From Thermalbibacter longus (GTDB lineage: Bacteria > Chloroflexota > Chloroflexia > Thermomicrobiales > Thermomicrobiaceae): DNA of 64,000 nucleotides. The translations under genes and the position numbers were made by a program. Below the pieces are notes generated by a model. The model saw only the letters and a program-made list of their open reading frames with translations. It did not search any database and was not told where the DNA came from. The stretch covers positions 124,001 through 188,000 of the forward strand of contig NZ_JAMSLR010000001.1 of NCBI RefSeq assembly GCF_023806485.1, written 5' to 3'. Shown piece by piece: positions 8,547-17,389 of the stretch (position 1 is the stretch's first letter; each line of letters starts with the position of its first letter).

Positions 8547-9395
8547 CTAGCCTAGCCAGCTCGCCGGCTCGTAGAGCGCGGCGCGGATGGCAGCCCACAG
8601 CACCCGGTACTGCTGCCACGGGTCGTCGCCAGGGATCGCGATCGTCACCGGGCCGGTGCGCTCGACTCCTGTTATACGGGCGGCGCGGTCGCACTGCTGC
8701 ATGGTCAGGAAGTCGACCTCCAGCCGCCAGGGACGCTCTGGGCGATAGGGCTGGATGTCCGCGGCGCGGCGGAGTGCCCGCGCGGCGGCCTCGGTGATCT
8801 CCGGTCGAGTGGCCGACGGTGGGCGGCAGATGGCCGCGTTACGGCCACAGGCCTCCTTGACCGCAACGGTCTCGATCTGGTCGCCCAGGAAGGCGCGGGC
8901 CTCGGCGCAGGTGGCGCTGTCGCCGGTAACCAGCACCACCGGGATGCCGAACGACCCGAGCACGGCGGCGTTGAGGCCGGTCTCGCCGTGGGGACGGCCA
9001 TTGAGCCGCAGCTCGGCGACCGCCGCGCCAGCGATGGTGTGCGGGTGGATCGCGCCGGGCGTGCGCGCCATGGCGTGGTATCCGATGAAGACCGCGGCGT
9101 CGAACGGCCGGCTGTCCGCCCCTTCGAGCTGGCAGTACTCCTTGGCGTCACCGCTGCCGGAGATCAGGTGGGCCGCGGGGTGGAGGTCTTCGATCAGCAG
9201 GTTGCGCATCGGGCCGTGCGAGTCGTTGACCAGGACGAAGCTGGCGCCGGCCTTCACCAGTCCTTCGACCGCCGCGTTGGCGTCGCTGGTCATCAGCCGG
9301 CGACCGCGGTCGTACTCGCGCTCGCCCGGCATCATCATCTCGCCGTGGACGATGCCGCTGATCCCCTCCATATCGACCGAGACATACACGTTCAC
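8547..9395 (-). CDS. M55-family D-aminopeptidase (DppA-like)
   Basis: A 282-residue zinc peptidase. With the GTG start chosen here (GGGAGG seven bases upstream) the metal residues fall at Asp8, Glu10 and His60, the same positions as in Bacillus DppA, with further His in GYHAMA and Glu in HGETGLNAAV. That match is the reason for preferring this start over the longer frame that begins 12 codons earlier. The family forms self-compartmentalising decamers that release D-amino acids from peptides. It lies 30 bases upstream of the dehydrogenase gene on the same strand, so the two may be cotranscribed. Confidence 0.85.
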   Translation of the reverse strand: MNVYVSVDMEGISGIVHGEMMMPGEREYDRGRRLMTSDANAAVEGLVKAGASFVLVNDSHGPMRNLLIEDLHPAAHLISGSGDAKEYCQLEGADSRPFDAAVFIGYHAMARTPGAIHPHTIAGAAVAELRLNGRPHGETGLNAAVLGSFGIPVVLVTGDSATCAEARAFLGDQIETVAVKEACGRNAAICRPPSATRPEITEAAARALRRAADIQPYRPERPWRLEVDFLTMQQCDRAARITGVERTGPVTIAIPGDDPWQQYRVLWAAIRAALYEPASWLG

Positions 9396-9556
9396 GCTGC
9401 GCCTCCCTTCATCCCTGCGCGCCACCTCCATTCTCGCGCCTCAGTCGCGGTCGAGCCAGTGGCGCGTGTTCGAGCGTCAACCGAACTCCGGCACGACGAG
9501 CCAGTCGCTACGTGCTGGATGAGGCTCGTCGCGAACCAGCGAACCAAGCGGCTGCC

Positions 9557-10339
9557 ATGGCGCTCTTCTTCGCCCGTGCAACTGTGACCCCTCTGGCCGA
9601 CATGCCGGGCAGGACGCTCTACGAGATCTGGGATCGCGAGGCCCGGGCTTCCCTCGAGGCGATGGAGACCGGCGTCATCAAAGGGCTCTGCAAGGTCGCC
9701 GGGCAGCGCGTCGTGGTCGGAATCCTCGACCTGCCCGGCGGCGACGCGATCGACCAGGCCATCGCGAGCCTGCCCATCATGCGGGAGATGGGCCCGTCGG
9801 TGTCCTGGGAGGTACTGCAGGTTCGCCCATACGAGCATTTTGCGGCCGGCCAGCGCAAGGCGGTGAGCGGCTCATCGCCTGGTAAGCTGACGGGTCAGCC
9901 GATCGACCCGCTCGGCCGCCGGAGAGGTGACGCGAAACGAGGACACCTCAGCCGAGGAAGTAGCCCGCTCCACTTAGGAGCGAGCGTGGACGAAGGCCGG
10001 GCGGCTAGGATCGCGTCCGCAGGGCGCGCTCGATCTCGCGCCGCGCGTCGCGCTCGGCGATCGCCTCGCGCTTGTCGTACAGCTTCTTGCCGCGGGCAAT
10101 CCCGAGATCGACTTTGGCCAGGCCGTGGCGGATGGCTAGGCGGAGCGGGACGAGGGTGTAGCCTTTGGCTTCAGTCTTGCTCCGCAGGTAGTCGAGTTCC
10201 TTCTTGTGCACGAGGAGCTTGCGGGGCCGAGTCGGGTCGTGCTGTGCCCGGCCGCTCGCCTGCTGGTACGGCGAGATATGCGCCCCGACCAGCCAGAGCT
10301 CGCCGTCCTCGATGCGGGCGTACGCGTCGCGCAGGTTGA
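9557..10339 (+). CDS. Muconolactone delta-isomerase-like protein; ORF runs on antisense into smpB
   Basis: The first roughly 95 residues (MALFFARATV to LQVRPYEHF) look like the muconolactone isomerase/YCII-like alpha-beta fold: a strand, a helix with REARASLEAMETG, KVAGQRVVVGILDL, then IASLPIMREMGPSVSWEVLQV. Family members end about here. The open frame, however, continues about 165 more residues of basic, low-complexity translation and overlaps smpB on the other strand by 335 bases. Both alternative frames stop within about 20 codons of the domain end (9864-9866, 9883-9885, 9888-9890), so a single-base indel near 9838-9860 could explain the tail. Start uncertain: a GTG 15 codons earlier is in frame, and neither has a good ribosome site. 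Confidence 0.5.
   Translation: MALFFARATVTPLADMPGRTLYEIWDREARASLEAMETGVIKGLCKVAGQRVVVGILDLPGGDAIDQAIASLPIMREMGPSVSWEVLQVRPYEHFAAGQRKAVSGSSPGKLTGQPIDPLGRRRGDAKRGHLSRGSSPLHLGASVDEGRAARIASAGRARSRAARRARRSPRACRTASCRGQSRDRLWPGRGGWLGGAGRGCSLWLQSCSAGSRVPSCARGACGAESGRAVPGRSPAGTARYAPRPARARRPRCGRTRRAG
9868..10004. other. Inverted-repeat-rich stretch between an isomerase-like domain and smpB
   Basis: Three nested or adjacent hairpins can be drawn: GGGTC...GACCC (9892-9909), GAGGTG...CACCTC (9924-9949) and CGCTCC-ACTTA-GGAGCG (9966-9982), the last enclosed by AGCCG...CGGCT (9950-10006). It does not resemble tmRNA, SRP RNA or RNase P RNA. It could be a two-sided terminator region or an unrecognised structured RNA. 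Confidence 0.35.
9966..9982. terminator. Hairpin downstream of smpB, possible terminator
   Basis: A perfect 6-bp stem (CGCTCC/GGAGCG) with a five-base loop ACTTA, starting 22 bases past the smpB stop on the minus strand. No T tract follows on either strand, so intrinsic termination is only suggested. Confidence 0.35.
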
Positions 10340-10490
10340 CGCGGCCCGCCCGGATGGACTTGATCTCCGAGCCGGTGAGCTGGATACCGGCTTCCAGCTC
10401 TTCTTCGATATGGTAATCGTGGTACGCCTTGCGGTTGACCGTGATGACCTTCTCATCGCCGGCCCGCGGCGCGTGCTGCGTCCTGCTCAT
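10005..10490 (-). CDS. smpB: SsrA-binding protein SmpB
   Basis: A 161-residue tmRNA-binding protein. Conserved segments are VNRKAYHDYHIEEELEAGI, LTGSEIKSIRAGRVNLRDAYA and the basic C-terminal stretch GKKLYDKREAIAERDARREIERAL, which enters the ribosomal A site. It acts with tmRNA in rescuing stalled ribosomes. The ATG chosen gives the normal family length; the frame is open for 12 more codons with no better start. tmRNA itself was looked for nearby and not found in the window. Confidence 0.94.
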   Translation of the reverse strand: MSRTQHAPRAGDEKVITVNRKAYHDYHIEEELEAGIQLTGSEIKSIRAGRVNLRDAYARIEDGELWLVGAHISPYQQASGRAQHDPTRPRKLLVHKKELDYLRSKTEAKGYTLVPLRLAIRHGLAKVDLGIARGKKLYDKREAIAERDARREIERALRTRS

Positions 10491-10559
10491 AGCACAAGCG
10501 TACCCCGGGACAGATCCCGGCAGCAACGGTCACCGCCTGCATCAGCGCTCGCGGCCAGT

Positions 10560-10565
10560 TACAAT
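10560..10565 (+). promoter_or_regulatory. -10 element TACAAT of a likely leaderless transcript
   Basis: TACAAT ends seven bases before the ATG of the downstream methyltransferase gene, so transcription would begin at or next to the start codon. No ribosome site precedes that ATG, which agrees with a leaderless mRNA. A -35 hexamer is not convincing. Confidence 0.45.
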
Positions 10566-10572
10566 CCTCGGC

Positions 10573-11346
10573 ATGGGGCAGGTGCGCGACCCGTACGACG
10601 TGATCGCCGAATACTACGACCTCGAGTTCGACGCCTTCACTGAGGACGTCGACCTGTACCTCGCCTTCGCCCAGCGCGCGGGCACGCCGGTGCTCGAGCT
10701 CGGCTGCGGCACCGGACGCCTGCTGCTGCCGCTGGCGCGGGCGGGCTTCGAGGTCGAAGGCGTCGATCGCTCGGCGGCCATGCTGGCTCGGGCGGCCGAG
10801 CGGCTGAACCGGCATGGCCTCAGCCATGTCCGGCTGCGCCAGGCTGATGTCACCGATCTCTCTGAGCTCCCGGAGCGCCACTACAGCCTGGTCGTTCTGG
10901 CTGTCAACGGGTTCCTGCACCTGCTGGATCGCGCGGCCCAGGTGACGGCGCTCGAGCAGATCCACCGGGTGCTCCGGCCCGGCGGGCTGCTGCTGCTCGA
11001 CGTGCTCCATCCCACCCCGGCTCAGCTCGAGGGCTGGGAGGGGCACCTGCTCCACGACGCTTCGTGGGCGCTTCCCGACGGTAGCCTGCTCGACCGCTTC
11101 TCGGCGCGCCGCGTCTCGCCGGCCGAGCAGACGATCGAGACCTGGCTCTTCTACGACCGCCGCCGTCCCGACGGCACGCTCACCCGCGACGCAGTCACTT
11201 ACGTGCTGCGCTACGTCCACCGCTTCGAGCTGGAGCTGCTGCTCGAGGGGGCCGGCTTCCGGATCGAGGCGATCTACGGCTCGTACCAGCTCGACCCGCT
11301 CGAGGACGAGAGCCCGCTGATGCTCGTGGTGGCTGTGCGAGCTTGA
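10573..11346 (+). CDS. Class I SAM-dependent methyltransferase
   Basis: A 257-residue methyltransferase with the glycine-rich SAM motif LELGCGTGR (residues 41-49), the acidic residue ending strand beta-2 (VEGVDRS), and the post-IV segment RVLRPGGLLLLDVLHP. The N-terminus (DVIAEYYDLEFD) is like those of UbiE-like and small-molecule methyltransferases. Substrate unknown. The longer open frame upstream lacks a credible start, while the ATG chosen lies directly after a TACAAT box, suggesting leaderless expression. Confidence 0.8.
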   Translation: MGQVRDPYDVIAEYYDLEFDAFTEDVDLYLAFAQRAGTPVLELGCGTGRLLLPLARAGFEVEGVDRSAAMLARAAERLNRHGLSHVRLRQADVTDLSELPERHYSLVVLAVNGFLHLLDRAAQVTALEQIHRVLRPGGLLLLDVLHPTPAQLEGWEGHLLHDASWALPDGSLLDRFSARRVSPAEQTIETWLFYDRRRPDGTLTRDAVTYVLRYVHRFELELLLEGAGFRIEAIYGSYQLDPLEDESPLMLVVAVRA

Positions 11347-11357
11347 GCGAGCCAGGA

Positions 11358-11366
11358 TGCTATACT
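11358..11366 (+). promoter_or_regulatory. Extended -10 promoter (TGCTATACT) for the cupin-aroA pair
   Basis: TGC-TATACT lies just after the methyltransferase stop and about 67 bases before the cupin GTG. The same TGC-TAxxxT arrangement precedes other genes in this window (17343, 27461, and 31659 on the minus strand). Confidence 0.5.
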
Positions 11367-11432
11367 GGCACATCGTTGCCGGAACGCGGCTGTCGGGTTC
11401 AACGGCGGAAGGGAAGGCTGCGGAGGGCTGCC

Positions 11433-11888
11433 GTGATCCACGGCGTCGAGATCAAGCGGCTGGTCACCCACGTGGACGAGCGCGGGTCGCTGACCGAGCT
11501 GATCCGCTGCGATGACCCGTTCTTCGAGAAGTTCGGACAGTGCTATGTGTCGGTCTCCTACCCCGGCGTGATCCGGGCCTGGCACTGGCATCGCAAGCAG
11601 ACTGACTATTTCACCTGCGTGCGTGGGATGATCAAGGTGCCGCTGTTCGACATGCGCCCCGAGTCGCCCACCTACCGCGAGCTCAACGAGTTCTTCATCG
11701 GCGACGATAACCGGATCGTGCTCAAGATCCCGCCGGGGGTGGCCCACGGGTTCAAGAACATCGGCACCGAGCCCTGCTATCTCCTGAACTTCCCGACCGA
11801 GCCGTACAACCCAGACGATCCCGACGAGTACCGCCTGCCCTACGATACGCCGGAAATACCCTACTCCTGGGAGATTCGCTACCGCTAG
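11433..11888 (+). CDS. RmlC-like cupin, dTDP-4-dehydrorhamnose 3,5-epimerase family
   Basis: A 151-residue protein resembling the RmlC family but shorter than the classical 180-residue enzyme. It has ERGSLTELIR, VSVSYPGVIRAWHWHRKQTDYFTCVRGMIKVPLFD (where RmlC has the GVLRGLHYQ...VRGEVFDVAVD core), and PPGVAHGFKNIG. The His-Trp-His cluster occupies the catalytic His region. Likely a nucleotide-sugar epimerase or isomerase. Start is GTG after GGAGGG at five bases. aroA follows after eight bases, so the two probably share a transcript although no pathway link is obvious. Confidence 0.78.
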   Translation: MIHGVEIKRLVTHVDERGSLTELIRCDDPFFEKFGQCYVSVSYPGVIRAWHWHRKQTDYFTCVRGMIKVPLFDMRPESPTYRELNEFFIGDDNRIVLKIPPGVAHGFKNIGTEPCYLLNFPTEPYNPDDPDEYRLPYDTPEIPYSWEIRYR

Positions 11889-11896
11889 GAGCCGCG

Positions 11897-13201
11897 ATGT
11901 CGATGGCCCCCGACTACCCGCCGGCCATCACGCTGGAGCCGGTCGCCGGCCCGATCGATGCCGAGGTGACCCTGCCTGGCTCCAAGAGCTACACCAACCG
12001 GGCGCTGGTGCTGGCCGCGCTCGCCGAGGGTACCTCCACGCTCCACGCTGCCCTCTTCAGCGAGGACACTGCCGTGATGGCCGAGTCGCTGCGGCGGCTG
12101 GGTATCCCGGTCGCGGAAGACCCCGTGGGACTCACGTTCACGATCGAAGGCAAGGAAGGCCGTATCCCAGCCGACCGAGCCGAGCTGTTCGTTGGCAACT
12201 CCGGCACCACTGCGCGGTTCCTGACCGCGCTGCTGGCGCTCGGCCAGGGGGAGTACCTGCTGGACGGCGTCCCCCGGATGCGCCAGCGGCCGATCCAGCC
12301 GCTGCTCGATGCGCTGCGACAGCTCGGCGTCGACGCTGCCTCGGTCAGCGGGAGCGGCTGCCCGCCGGTGCGCGTCCGGGCACAAGGCCTGGCTGGCGGC
12401 AAGGTACTGCTGCCCGGTAGCCTCAGCAGCCAATACCTCAGTGCCCTCCTGATGGTTGGGCCCTGCACTCGGCTGGGGTTGGAGATCGAGATCGAAGGCG
12501 AGCTGGTCTCTAAACCCTACGTCGAGCTCACCATCCAGGCGATGCAGGCGTTCGGAGCCAGCGTCTGCTGCGAGGGTTACCGGCGATTCGTCGTCCCGGG
12601 CGGGCAGCGGTACCGCGCGCGAGACTACACCGTGGAGCCGGACGCCTCGGCCGCGTCGTACTTCTTCGCGCTGGCGGCTGTCACCGGCGGGCGCGTGCGC
12701 GTCCACAACCTGGGTTCCCGCTCGGCGCAGGGGGACGTGCGGTTCGTCGACGTCCTCGAGCGCATGGGTTGCCAGGTAATCCGCGAGCCGGACTCCATCA
12801 CCGTCCAAGGACCAGCCAGCCTGCGCGGGGTGGAAGTCGACATGAACGCCATCTCCGACACCGTCCAGACCCTGGCCGCGATCGCGCCGCTGGCCAGCGG
12901 CCCGGTCGTGATCCGCAACGTCGCGCACATCCGCCACAAGGAGACCGACCGCATCCACGCGCTGGCGACCGAGCTGCGGCGCCTCGGCGTGGTCGTCGAC
13001 GAGTTCCCGGATGGCCTCGCCATCTACCCCTCACCCGTCCGGCCGGGCACGGTGCAGACCTACGACGATCACCGGATGGCCATGAGCTTCGCCGTGCTCG
13101 GATGCCGGGTGTCCGGGATCACGATCGACAACCCGGGCTGCGTGGCCAAGACCTTCCCGGACTTCTTCCAGCGACTGGCCGCTGCTCTCGGCCGAGCCTG
13201 A
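11897..13201 (+). CDS. aroA: 3-phosphoshikimate 1-carboxyvinyltransferase (EPSP synthase)
   Basis: A 434-residue EPSP synthase of the shikimate pathway. Clear motifs: LPGSKSYTNRA (residues 27-36, Lys30 binding substrates), FVGNSGTTARFLTALLAL (phosphoenolpyruvate region), RMRQRPIQPLLDAL, EPDASAASYFFALAA, and HKETDRIHALATELRRLG. It joins shikimate-3-phosphate and phosphoenolpyruvate. It converges with aroC, the next step of the pathway, with 47 bases between the stops. Confidence 0.95.
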   Translation: MSMAPDYPPAITLEPVAGPIDAEVTLPGSKSYTNRALVLAALAEGTSTLHAALFSEDTAVMAESLRRLGIPVAEDPVGLTFTIEGKEGRIPADRAELFVGNSGTTARFLTALLALGQGEYLLDGVPRMRQRPIQPLLDALRQLGVDAASVSGSGCPPVRVRAQGLAGGKVLLPGSLSSQYLSALLMVGPCTRLGLEIEIEGELVSKPYVELTIQAMQAFGASVCCEGYRRFVVPGGQRYRARDYTVEPDASAASYFFALAAVTGGRVRVHNLGSRSAQGDVRFVDVLERMGCQVIREPDSITVQGPASLRGVEVDMNAISDTVQTLAAIAPLASGPVVIRNVAHIRHKETDRIHALATELRRLGVVVDEFPDGLAIYPSPVRPGTVQTYDDHRMAMSFAVLGCRVSGITIDNPGCVAKTFPDFFQRLAAALGRA

Positions 13202-13248
13202 GCCCGCGCCTCGCGGCAGCCGGTCGTTGGCCGCGGTGCTCGGCTGGA

Positions 13249-14316
13249 CTAGATCCGGGCCGCGCGGTTGAGGAGGTAGAAGTCGGCCAGCACCAGGAGC
13301 AGCATCGCCTCGGCGACCGGCACGACGCGCGGGCAGATCGAGGGGTCGTGTCGCCCTTCGACGGAGATGACCCGCTCGTTGCCGTGGATGTCGACCGTCC
13401 GCTGTGGGCGCGCCACCGAGGAGGTCGGTTTCACCGCCAGCCGGACGACGATCTGTTCGCCGTTGGAGATCCCACCCAGCATGCCGCCGGCGTGGTTCGA
13501 GACCGTCCGCACCCGGCCGTTTTCGAGGTAGAACTCGTCGTTGTGCTCGTGCCCGCGCATGCGCGTGGAGGCGAACCCCTCGCCGATCTCGACCCCCTTG
13601 ACCGCCGGGATCCCCAGCATGGCGTAGCCGATCACGGCATCCAGCTTGTCCATGGTCGGCTCGCCGAGCCCTGGCGGCACGTTGTCGGCCCGAACCTCGA
13701 CGATCCCACCGACACTATCTTGCTGCTCCTTCGCCTCCAGGATGGCTGCGACCATTTTCTCGGCCGCTACGGGATCTGGGCAGCGTACCAGGTTGCGGTC
13801 GATCTCCTCGCGGTCGAAGGTCTCCATCTGGATACCGGCGAGCTCGCGCACGAAGGCGTAGACCTCGATGCCGGCAACCGTGCGCAGGAGCTGGCGAGCC
13901 ACAGCTCCCGCTGCTACCCGGCCCCAGGTCTCGCGCGCGCTCGATCGCCCCCCGCCGCGGTGATCGCGGTGCCCGTACTTGGCCCAGTAGGTGTAGTCCG
14001 CGTGGCCGGGGCGAAACACGTCGCGCAGCGGCTCGTACTTGCTCGAGTCGGCGTCGGCGTTGTAGGTGATCAAGGAGATCGGCGCGCCGGTCGTCTTCCC
14101 CTCGAAAACGCCGGAGAGGATCGTCACCCGATCCTGCTCCTGGCGTGGCGAGGTGACTTTGCTCTGTCCGACCCGGCGCCGGTCGAGGTCATGCTGGATC
14201 AGCTCTTCGGAGATCTCCAGCCCGGCCGGGCACCCGTCGATGACGACGCCGATCGCCGGGCCGTGCGACTCGCCCCAGGTCGTGATCCGAAACAGACGGC
14301 CGAATGTGCTCCCCAT
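13249..14316 (-). CDS. aroC: Chorismate synthase
   Basis: A 355-residue FMN-dependent chorismate synthase, the last shikimate step. Signature segments are [22 protein letters not shown] at the N-terminus, [55 protein letters not shown], and [17 protein letters not shown] with the second catalytic His. The ATG chosen follows GGTGGAGG at seven bases; the open frame has an alternative start six codons upstream. It faces aroA. Confidence 0.95.
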   Translation of the reverse strand: MGSTFGRLFRITTWGESHGPAIGVVIDGCPAGLEISEELIQHDLDRRRVGQSKVTSPRQEQDRVTILSGVFEGKTTGAPISLITYNADADSSKYEPLRDVFRPGHADYTYWAKYGHRDHRGGGRSSARETWGRVAAGAVARQLLRTVAGIEVYAFVRELAGIQMETFDREEIDRNLVRCPDPVAAEKMVAAILEAKEQQDSVGGIVEVRADNVPPGLGEPTMDKLDAVIGYAMLGIPAVKGVEIGEGFASTRMRGHEHNDEFYLENGRVRTVSNHAGGMLGGISNGEQIVVRLAVKPTSSVARPQRTVDIHGNERVISVEGRHDPSICPRVVPVAEAMLLLVLADFYLLNRAARI

Positions 14317-14457
14317 GCTCGCGCCTCCACCCACGCGGCTCAGCTTCGATCTGCATTATCCACTATGACGGTGCCGATCTACAGCAACAACAGCGCCGGC
14401 CAGCAGCCTCGGTCTCGAGAGCCGGCGTGCCGCGCTCCGGCTGGAAGCCAGCCGGGC

Positions 14458-15309
14458 TCAGTCGAGCAGCACCGGCTCGCCGAGCCAGCGACCGTAGATG
14501 TCGTAATCGAACGAGGGAGCCCGGCGAAAGCCGAAGCGCTCGTACATCCGGCGGCTGCGCGCGTTGCGTGCCTGCGTGCTCAACGCCACCCGCCGCGCTC
14601 CGCGGCTGCCGAGCACCTGAACTGCCCACTCGAGCGATTCACGCCCGTATCCGAGTCCCTGGTACGCCGGGGCGACGGCCAGTCGATCGAGATGGCCCCA
14701 TCCCCGCATTCGAGTGATGCCGACGTAGCTGACCGGAACGCCGTGCTGATCGCGGCCGAGGTAGATATCGACACGGGGATCCCGAAGGTACTCCGAGAAC
14801 TCGTCCTCGCTGTTCCACCAGAGCCAGGAGAACGCCTGGTGATCGAGCTCGAGCAGCTCTCCCATCACGAACGGATCATCGCCGGTCACGCGCTCGAACC
14901 GCAGCCGGGCCACCATCTGCGGCAGGCTGAAGATGACCGCCTCGTAGACCAGAATCTCTTCGAGCAGGCGCATCCCCGCATCCGCGTAGAAGAGCGGGCT
15001 ACGTCGCTCGTGTTGCTCGTGCATGACGATCAACCGTTTCCCCTGCGCGGCCGCCGCCTCCGCGAGGTGGTCGATCAGCCGCACGGTATTCGGGCCGGTC
15101 GTCACTTCGAGGATGACCACCACCTCATCGCGGTGACGCCAGCGTCCAGCGATCAGGTACTCGCCAGTGCGAGGCAGCCACTGCGAGAGCCCTGGGGCCT
15201 CGTTGACCACCTGCGCGAGCTCCTGCTGGCTGTAGCGGCTCGCCCACTTCAGCCGCACGCGATGGACATCGGTGACTTCGAGCGGCACGATGAGGCTGTG
15301 CGCAGCCAT
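14458..15309 (-). CDS. GNAT-family N-acetyltransferase
   Basis: A 283-residue protein whose C-terminal half is a GNAT domain: HLDRLAVAPAYQGLGYGRESLEWAV is the acetyl-CoA binding motif A (QGLGYG), followed by VALSTQARNARSRRMYERFGFRR (motif B). The N-terminal half may be a degenerate second GNAT domain, as in MshD-like tandem proteins. Substrate unknown; RimI-type protein acetylation is one possibility. Start chosen at the internal ATG after GGGAG; an ATG ten codons earlier is also possible. Confidence 0.75.
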   Translation of the reverse strand: MAAHSLIVPLEVTDVHRVRLKWASRYSQQELAQVVNEAPGLSQWLPRTGEYLIAGRWRHRDEVVVILEVTTGPNTVRLIDHLAEAAAAQGKRLIVMHEQHERRSPLFYADAGMRLLEEILVYEAVIFSLPQMVARLRFERVTGDDPFVMGELLELDHQAFSWLWWNSEDEFSEYLRDPRVDIYLGRDQHGVPVSYVGITRMRGWGHLDRLAVAPAYQGLGYGRESLEWAVQVLGSRGARRVALSTQARNARSRRMYERFGFRRAPSFDYDIYGRWLGEPVLLD

Positions 15310-15444
15310 ATCAGAAGTCTCCCGATGCCTGATCTCCATGGCCCGATGCCGATGGCGCGATCACTTCGGCCGCGCGCCTCCCACCCATGCTGAGCTGGGT
15401 GACTTCGTGGCCACCCGAACTGGAGCGCCGCTGGATCATCCCTC

Positions 15445-17175
15445 TCATCTGGCGATCCACACGCGCTCCAGTCCCAGGATACCTAACGGGGTCAACTCGA
15501 TCCCCCGCACGTGTGGCTTGACCAGCAGATAGGAGACATCCCAATAGAGGGGGATAACGACGAAGTCGTCGAGGATGCGCTGCTGCGCCTCGGCATAGAG
15601 CTGGGCGCGGGCGTGCTCGTCTCGTTCCTGTGCTGCCGAGTCCAACAGCCGATCGACCTCGGGATTTCGGTAGCCGAGGTAGTTGTCCGGGCTGGCTGAG
15701 TGGAACAAAGCGGTCAGGAACGACGCTGGATCCGGGTAATCGGCGACCCAACTCAGGACAAAGATCGGCAGTCGCCGGTCGGTGAGATCCTGCAGGTAGT
15801 CTGGCCACTCCATCAGGAGCACTTCGACCTGGATCCCGAGGTCACGCTCGTAGACCTCCTTGAGGGTCACCGGAACACCGCTTCCGGCTGTGTAGAGCAG
15901 GAGCGGCTGGCCTGACAGGCGCGACTGGAGCGCGGCCCTGGCAGCGGCCGGATCGTACGGCGGCAGCGTGGCCGGCCAGTCGCGCCCCAGCATGCCATCC
16001 GGCACCAGACCCTTCGCCGGCTGGACGACTCCGTTGAGGCTCACGAGCGCGATCTTCTCCCGCTCGAACCCCTGGATCAACGCCTGCCGGACTGCCGGAT
16101 CGTCGAGCGGCGGGAGGTTCGGGTTGAGCAGGATGAAGCTTCCGGCGAAGAGCGGCTGGACACGCAGTTCCTGCCGCAGCGGTGAGTTCGGCGCCTGCAC
16201 CCGGTCGAGCGCCCACAGCGGCACCGAGACCAGATCGATCTGGCCGCGCTCGTACTGGTTCATCGGCTCGAGGGCGTCAGCTCCCAGCCGGATATCGACC
16301 TCTTGCAAGACTGGCGCACCCGGCGCGTAGCTCCGGTAGGCGCGCAGCACCAGCAGCCGCTGCTCCTCCCACCGCTCGAGCACGAAGGGGCCACTACCGT
16401 TCGGCGTCCGCCACCAGTCTTCGCCACCGGCGACGTCCCAGCGATCGACGATGAATGCTGGAGGCGAGCTCAGCTTCGCCAGAAAGTCTGGAGCTGGCCT
16501 CACCAGTCGGATTCGGACGGTCAGGGTATCGACGGCCTCAACTCCTGGCAGGTCTGGGCGCTGCCCGGCCATCCGCTCCTCGGCTCCCAGGATATCGCGC
16601 AAATACGTCCAGGCTGGGAGCCGTCGGCCGTCGCCCCCAACGAGCGCGGGGTCGGTCGCGCGTTCGAGCGAGTACTTGACATCGTCGGCGGTCAGGAGCC
16701 GGCCGTCGTGGAAGCTGGCGCGGTCACGCAACTCGAAGGTGTAGACCAGGCCATCGCCCGAGATCCGGATACGCTCGGCGAGATCCGGCACCGCTTGTAC
16801 GTTTGCGTCCAGACGTACCAGCCCGCGGAAAATCTGGCGAACGAGGAAGGCCGAGTCGGCGTCGCGGACCAGCGCTGGATCGAGCGTGAGCGGGCCATCT
16901 TGGCTGCCGGCGAGCGTGAGCCGTTGCTCGCCGCTGGCTGGGGGAGCGGGGGCTGGAGGTGGTGCCTCGATGACCGTCTCGGTGCCAGCCGGCACTGGCG
17001 TACCGGCTGGGGATCTCGGCGCGGTCGGGACAGCCGCTGGCGTCGCCGTCGATACCGGAACACCCGGTGTCGTGGCCGATCGTTCCCCGAACTGCACGCG
17101 GCAGCCCCCGAGCAGGAGGACGAGCGCCAGGACCAGGCCAGCGAGGGGACGAGCTGAACGCGCTTGCTGCGGCAT
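15445..17175 (-). CDS. Family 5 extracellular solute-binding lipoprotein (peptide/oligopeptide ABC transporter)
   Basis: A 576-residue exported lipoprotein: basic start, hydrophobic stretch and lipobox LLGGC with the lipidated Cys at 25, then a Pro/Thr/Ala-rich linker of about 55 residues. The body matches SBP_bac_5 proteins: LAERIRISGDGLVYTFELRDRASFHDGRLLTADDVKYSLER, NGSGPFVLERWE, and a C-terminal ILDDFVVIPLYWDVSYLLVK. It would capture peptides or similar solutes outside the membrane. No permease or ATPase genes adjoin it, so it must work with a transporter encoded elsewhere. The flanking gamma-glutamyltransferase and M55 aminopeptidase genes fit a peptide-scavenging theme. Confidence 0.85.
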   Translation of the reverse strand: MPQQARSARPLAGLVLALVLLLGGCRVQFGERSATTPGVPVSTATPAAVPTAPRSPAGTPVPAGTETVIEAPPPAPAPPASGEQRLTLAGSQDGPLTLDPALVRDADSAFLVRQIFRGLVRLDANVQAVPDLAERIRISGDGLVYTFELRDRASFHDGRLLTADDVKYSLERATDPALVGGDGRRLPAWTYLRDILGAEERMAGQRPDLPGVEAVDTLTVRIRLVRPAPDFLAKLSSPPAFIVDRWDVAGGEDWWRTPNGSGPFVLERWEEQRLLVLRAYRSYAPGAPVLQEVDIRLGADALEPMNQYERGQIDLVSVPLWALDRVQAPNSPLRQELRVQPLFAGSFILLNPNLPPLDDPAVRQALIQGFEREKIALVSLNGVVQPAKGLVPDGMLGRDWPATLPPYDPAAARAALQSRLSGQPLLLYTAGSGVPVTLKEVYERDLGIQVEVLLMEWPDYLQDLTDRRLPIFVLSWVADYPDPASFLTALFHSASPDNYLGYRNPEVDRLLDSAAQERDEHARAQLYAEAQQRILDDFVVIPLYWDVSYLLVKPHVRGIELTPLGILGLERVWIAR

Positions 17176-17342
17176 CGGTATCTGAGACTCCTATCGCATC
17201 GCGCGAATTGTACTGGACGCTGGCCGGCCGGCAGGGCACACCAGCTCCGCTCACTACGAGGACATCGACAGGTATCGTGCTCTCCGCTCGTCACAGTCGA
17301 TTCGTCCACTGGCCCGCGGGTAGTCTCAAGCTGGAACTCCCG

Positions 17343-17351
17343 TGCTAGGAT
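17343..17351 (+). promoter_or_regulatory. Extended -10 promoter (TGCTAGGAT) for the first gamma-glutamyltransferase gene
   Basis: TGC-TAGGAT lies about 39 bases before the ATG in the divergent gap with the binding-protein gene. It matches the TGC-TAxxxT form seen ahead of several other genes here; no clear -35. Confidence 0.45.
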
Positions 17352-17389
17352 GCGCCGGGAGGACTCACCACGAGGATGGGAGGCTACGA

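Noticed and set aside
9868-10004. tmRNA (ssrA) next to smpB
   Set aside because: The region is too short and lacks both the tRNA-like ends and a tag reading frame.
12769-15393. 874-codon open frame on the plus strand across aroA's end, aroC and the acetyltransferase
   Set aside because: It is the antisense shadow of aroC and the acetyltransferase gene, low-complexity and with no domain; long shadows are common at this G+C content.
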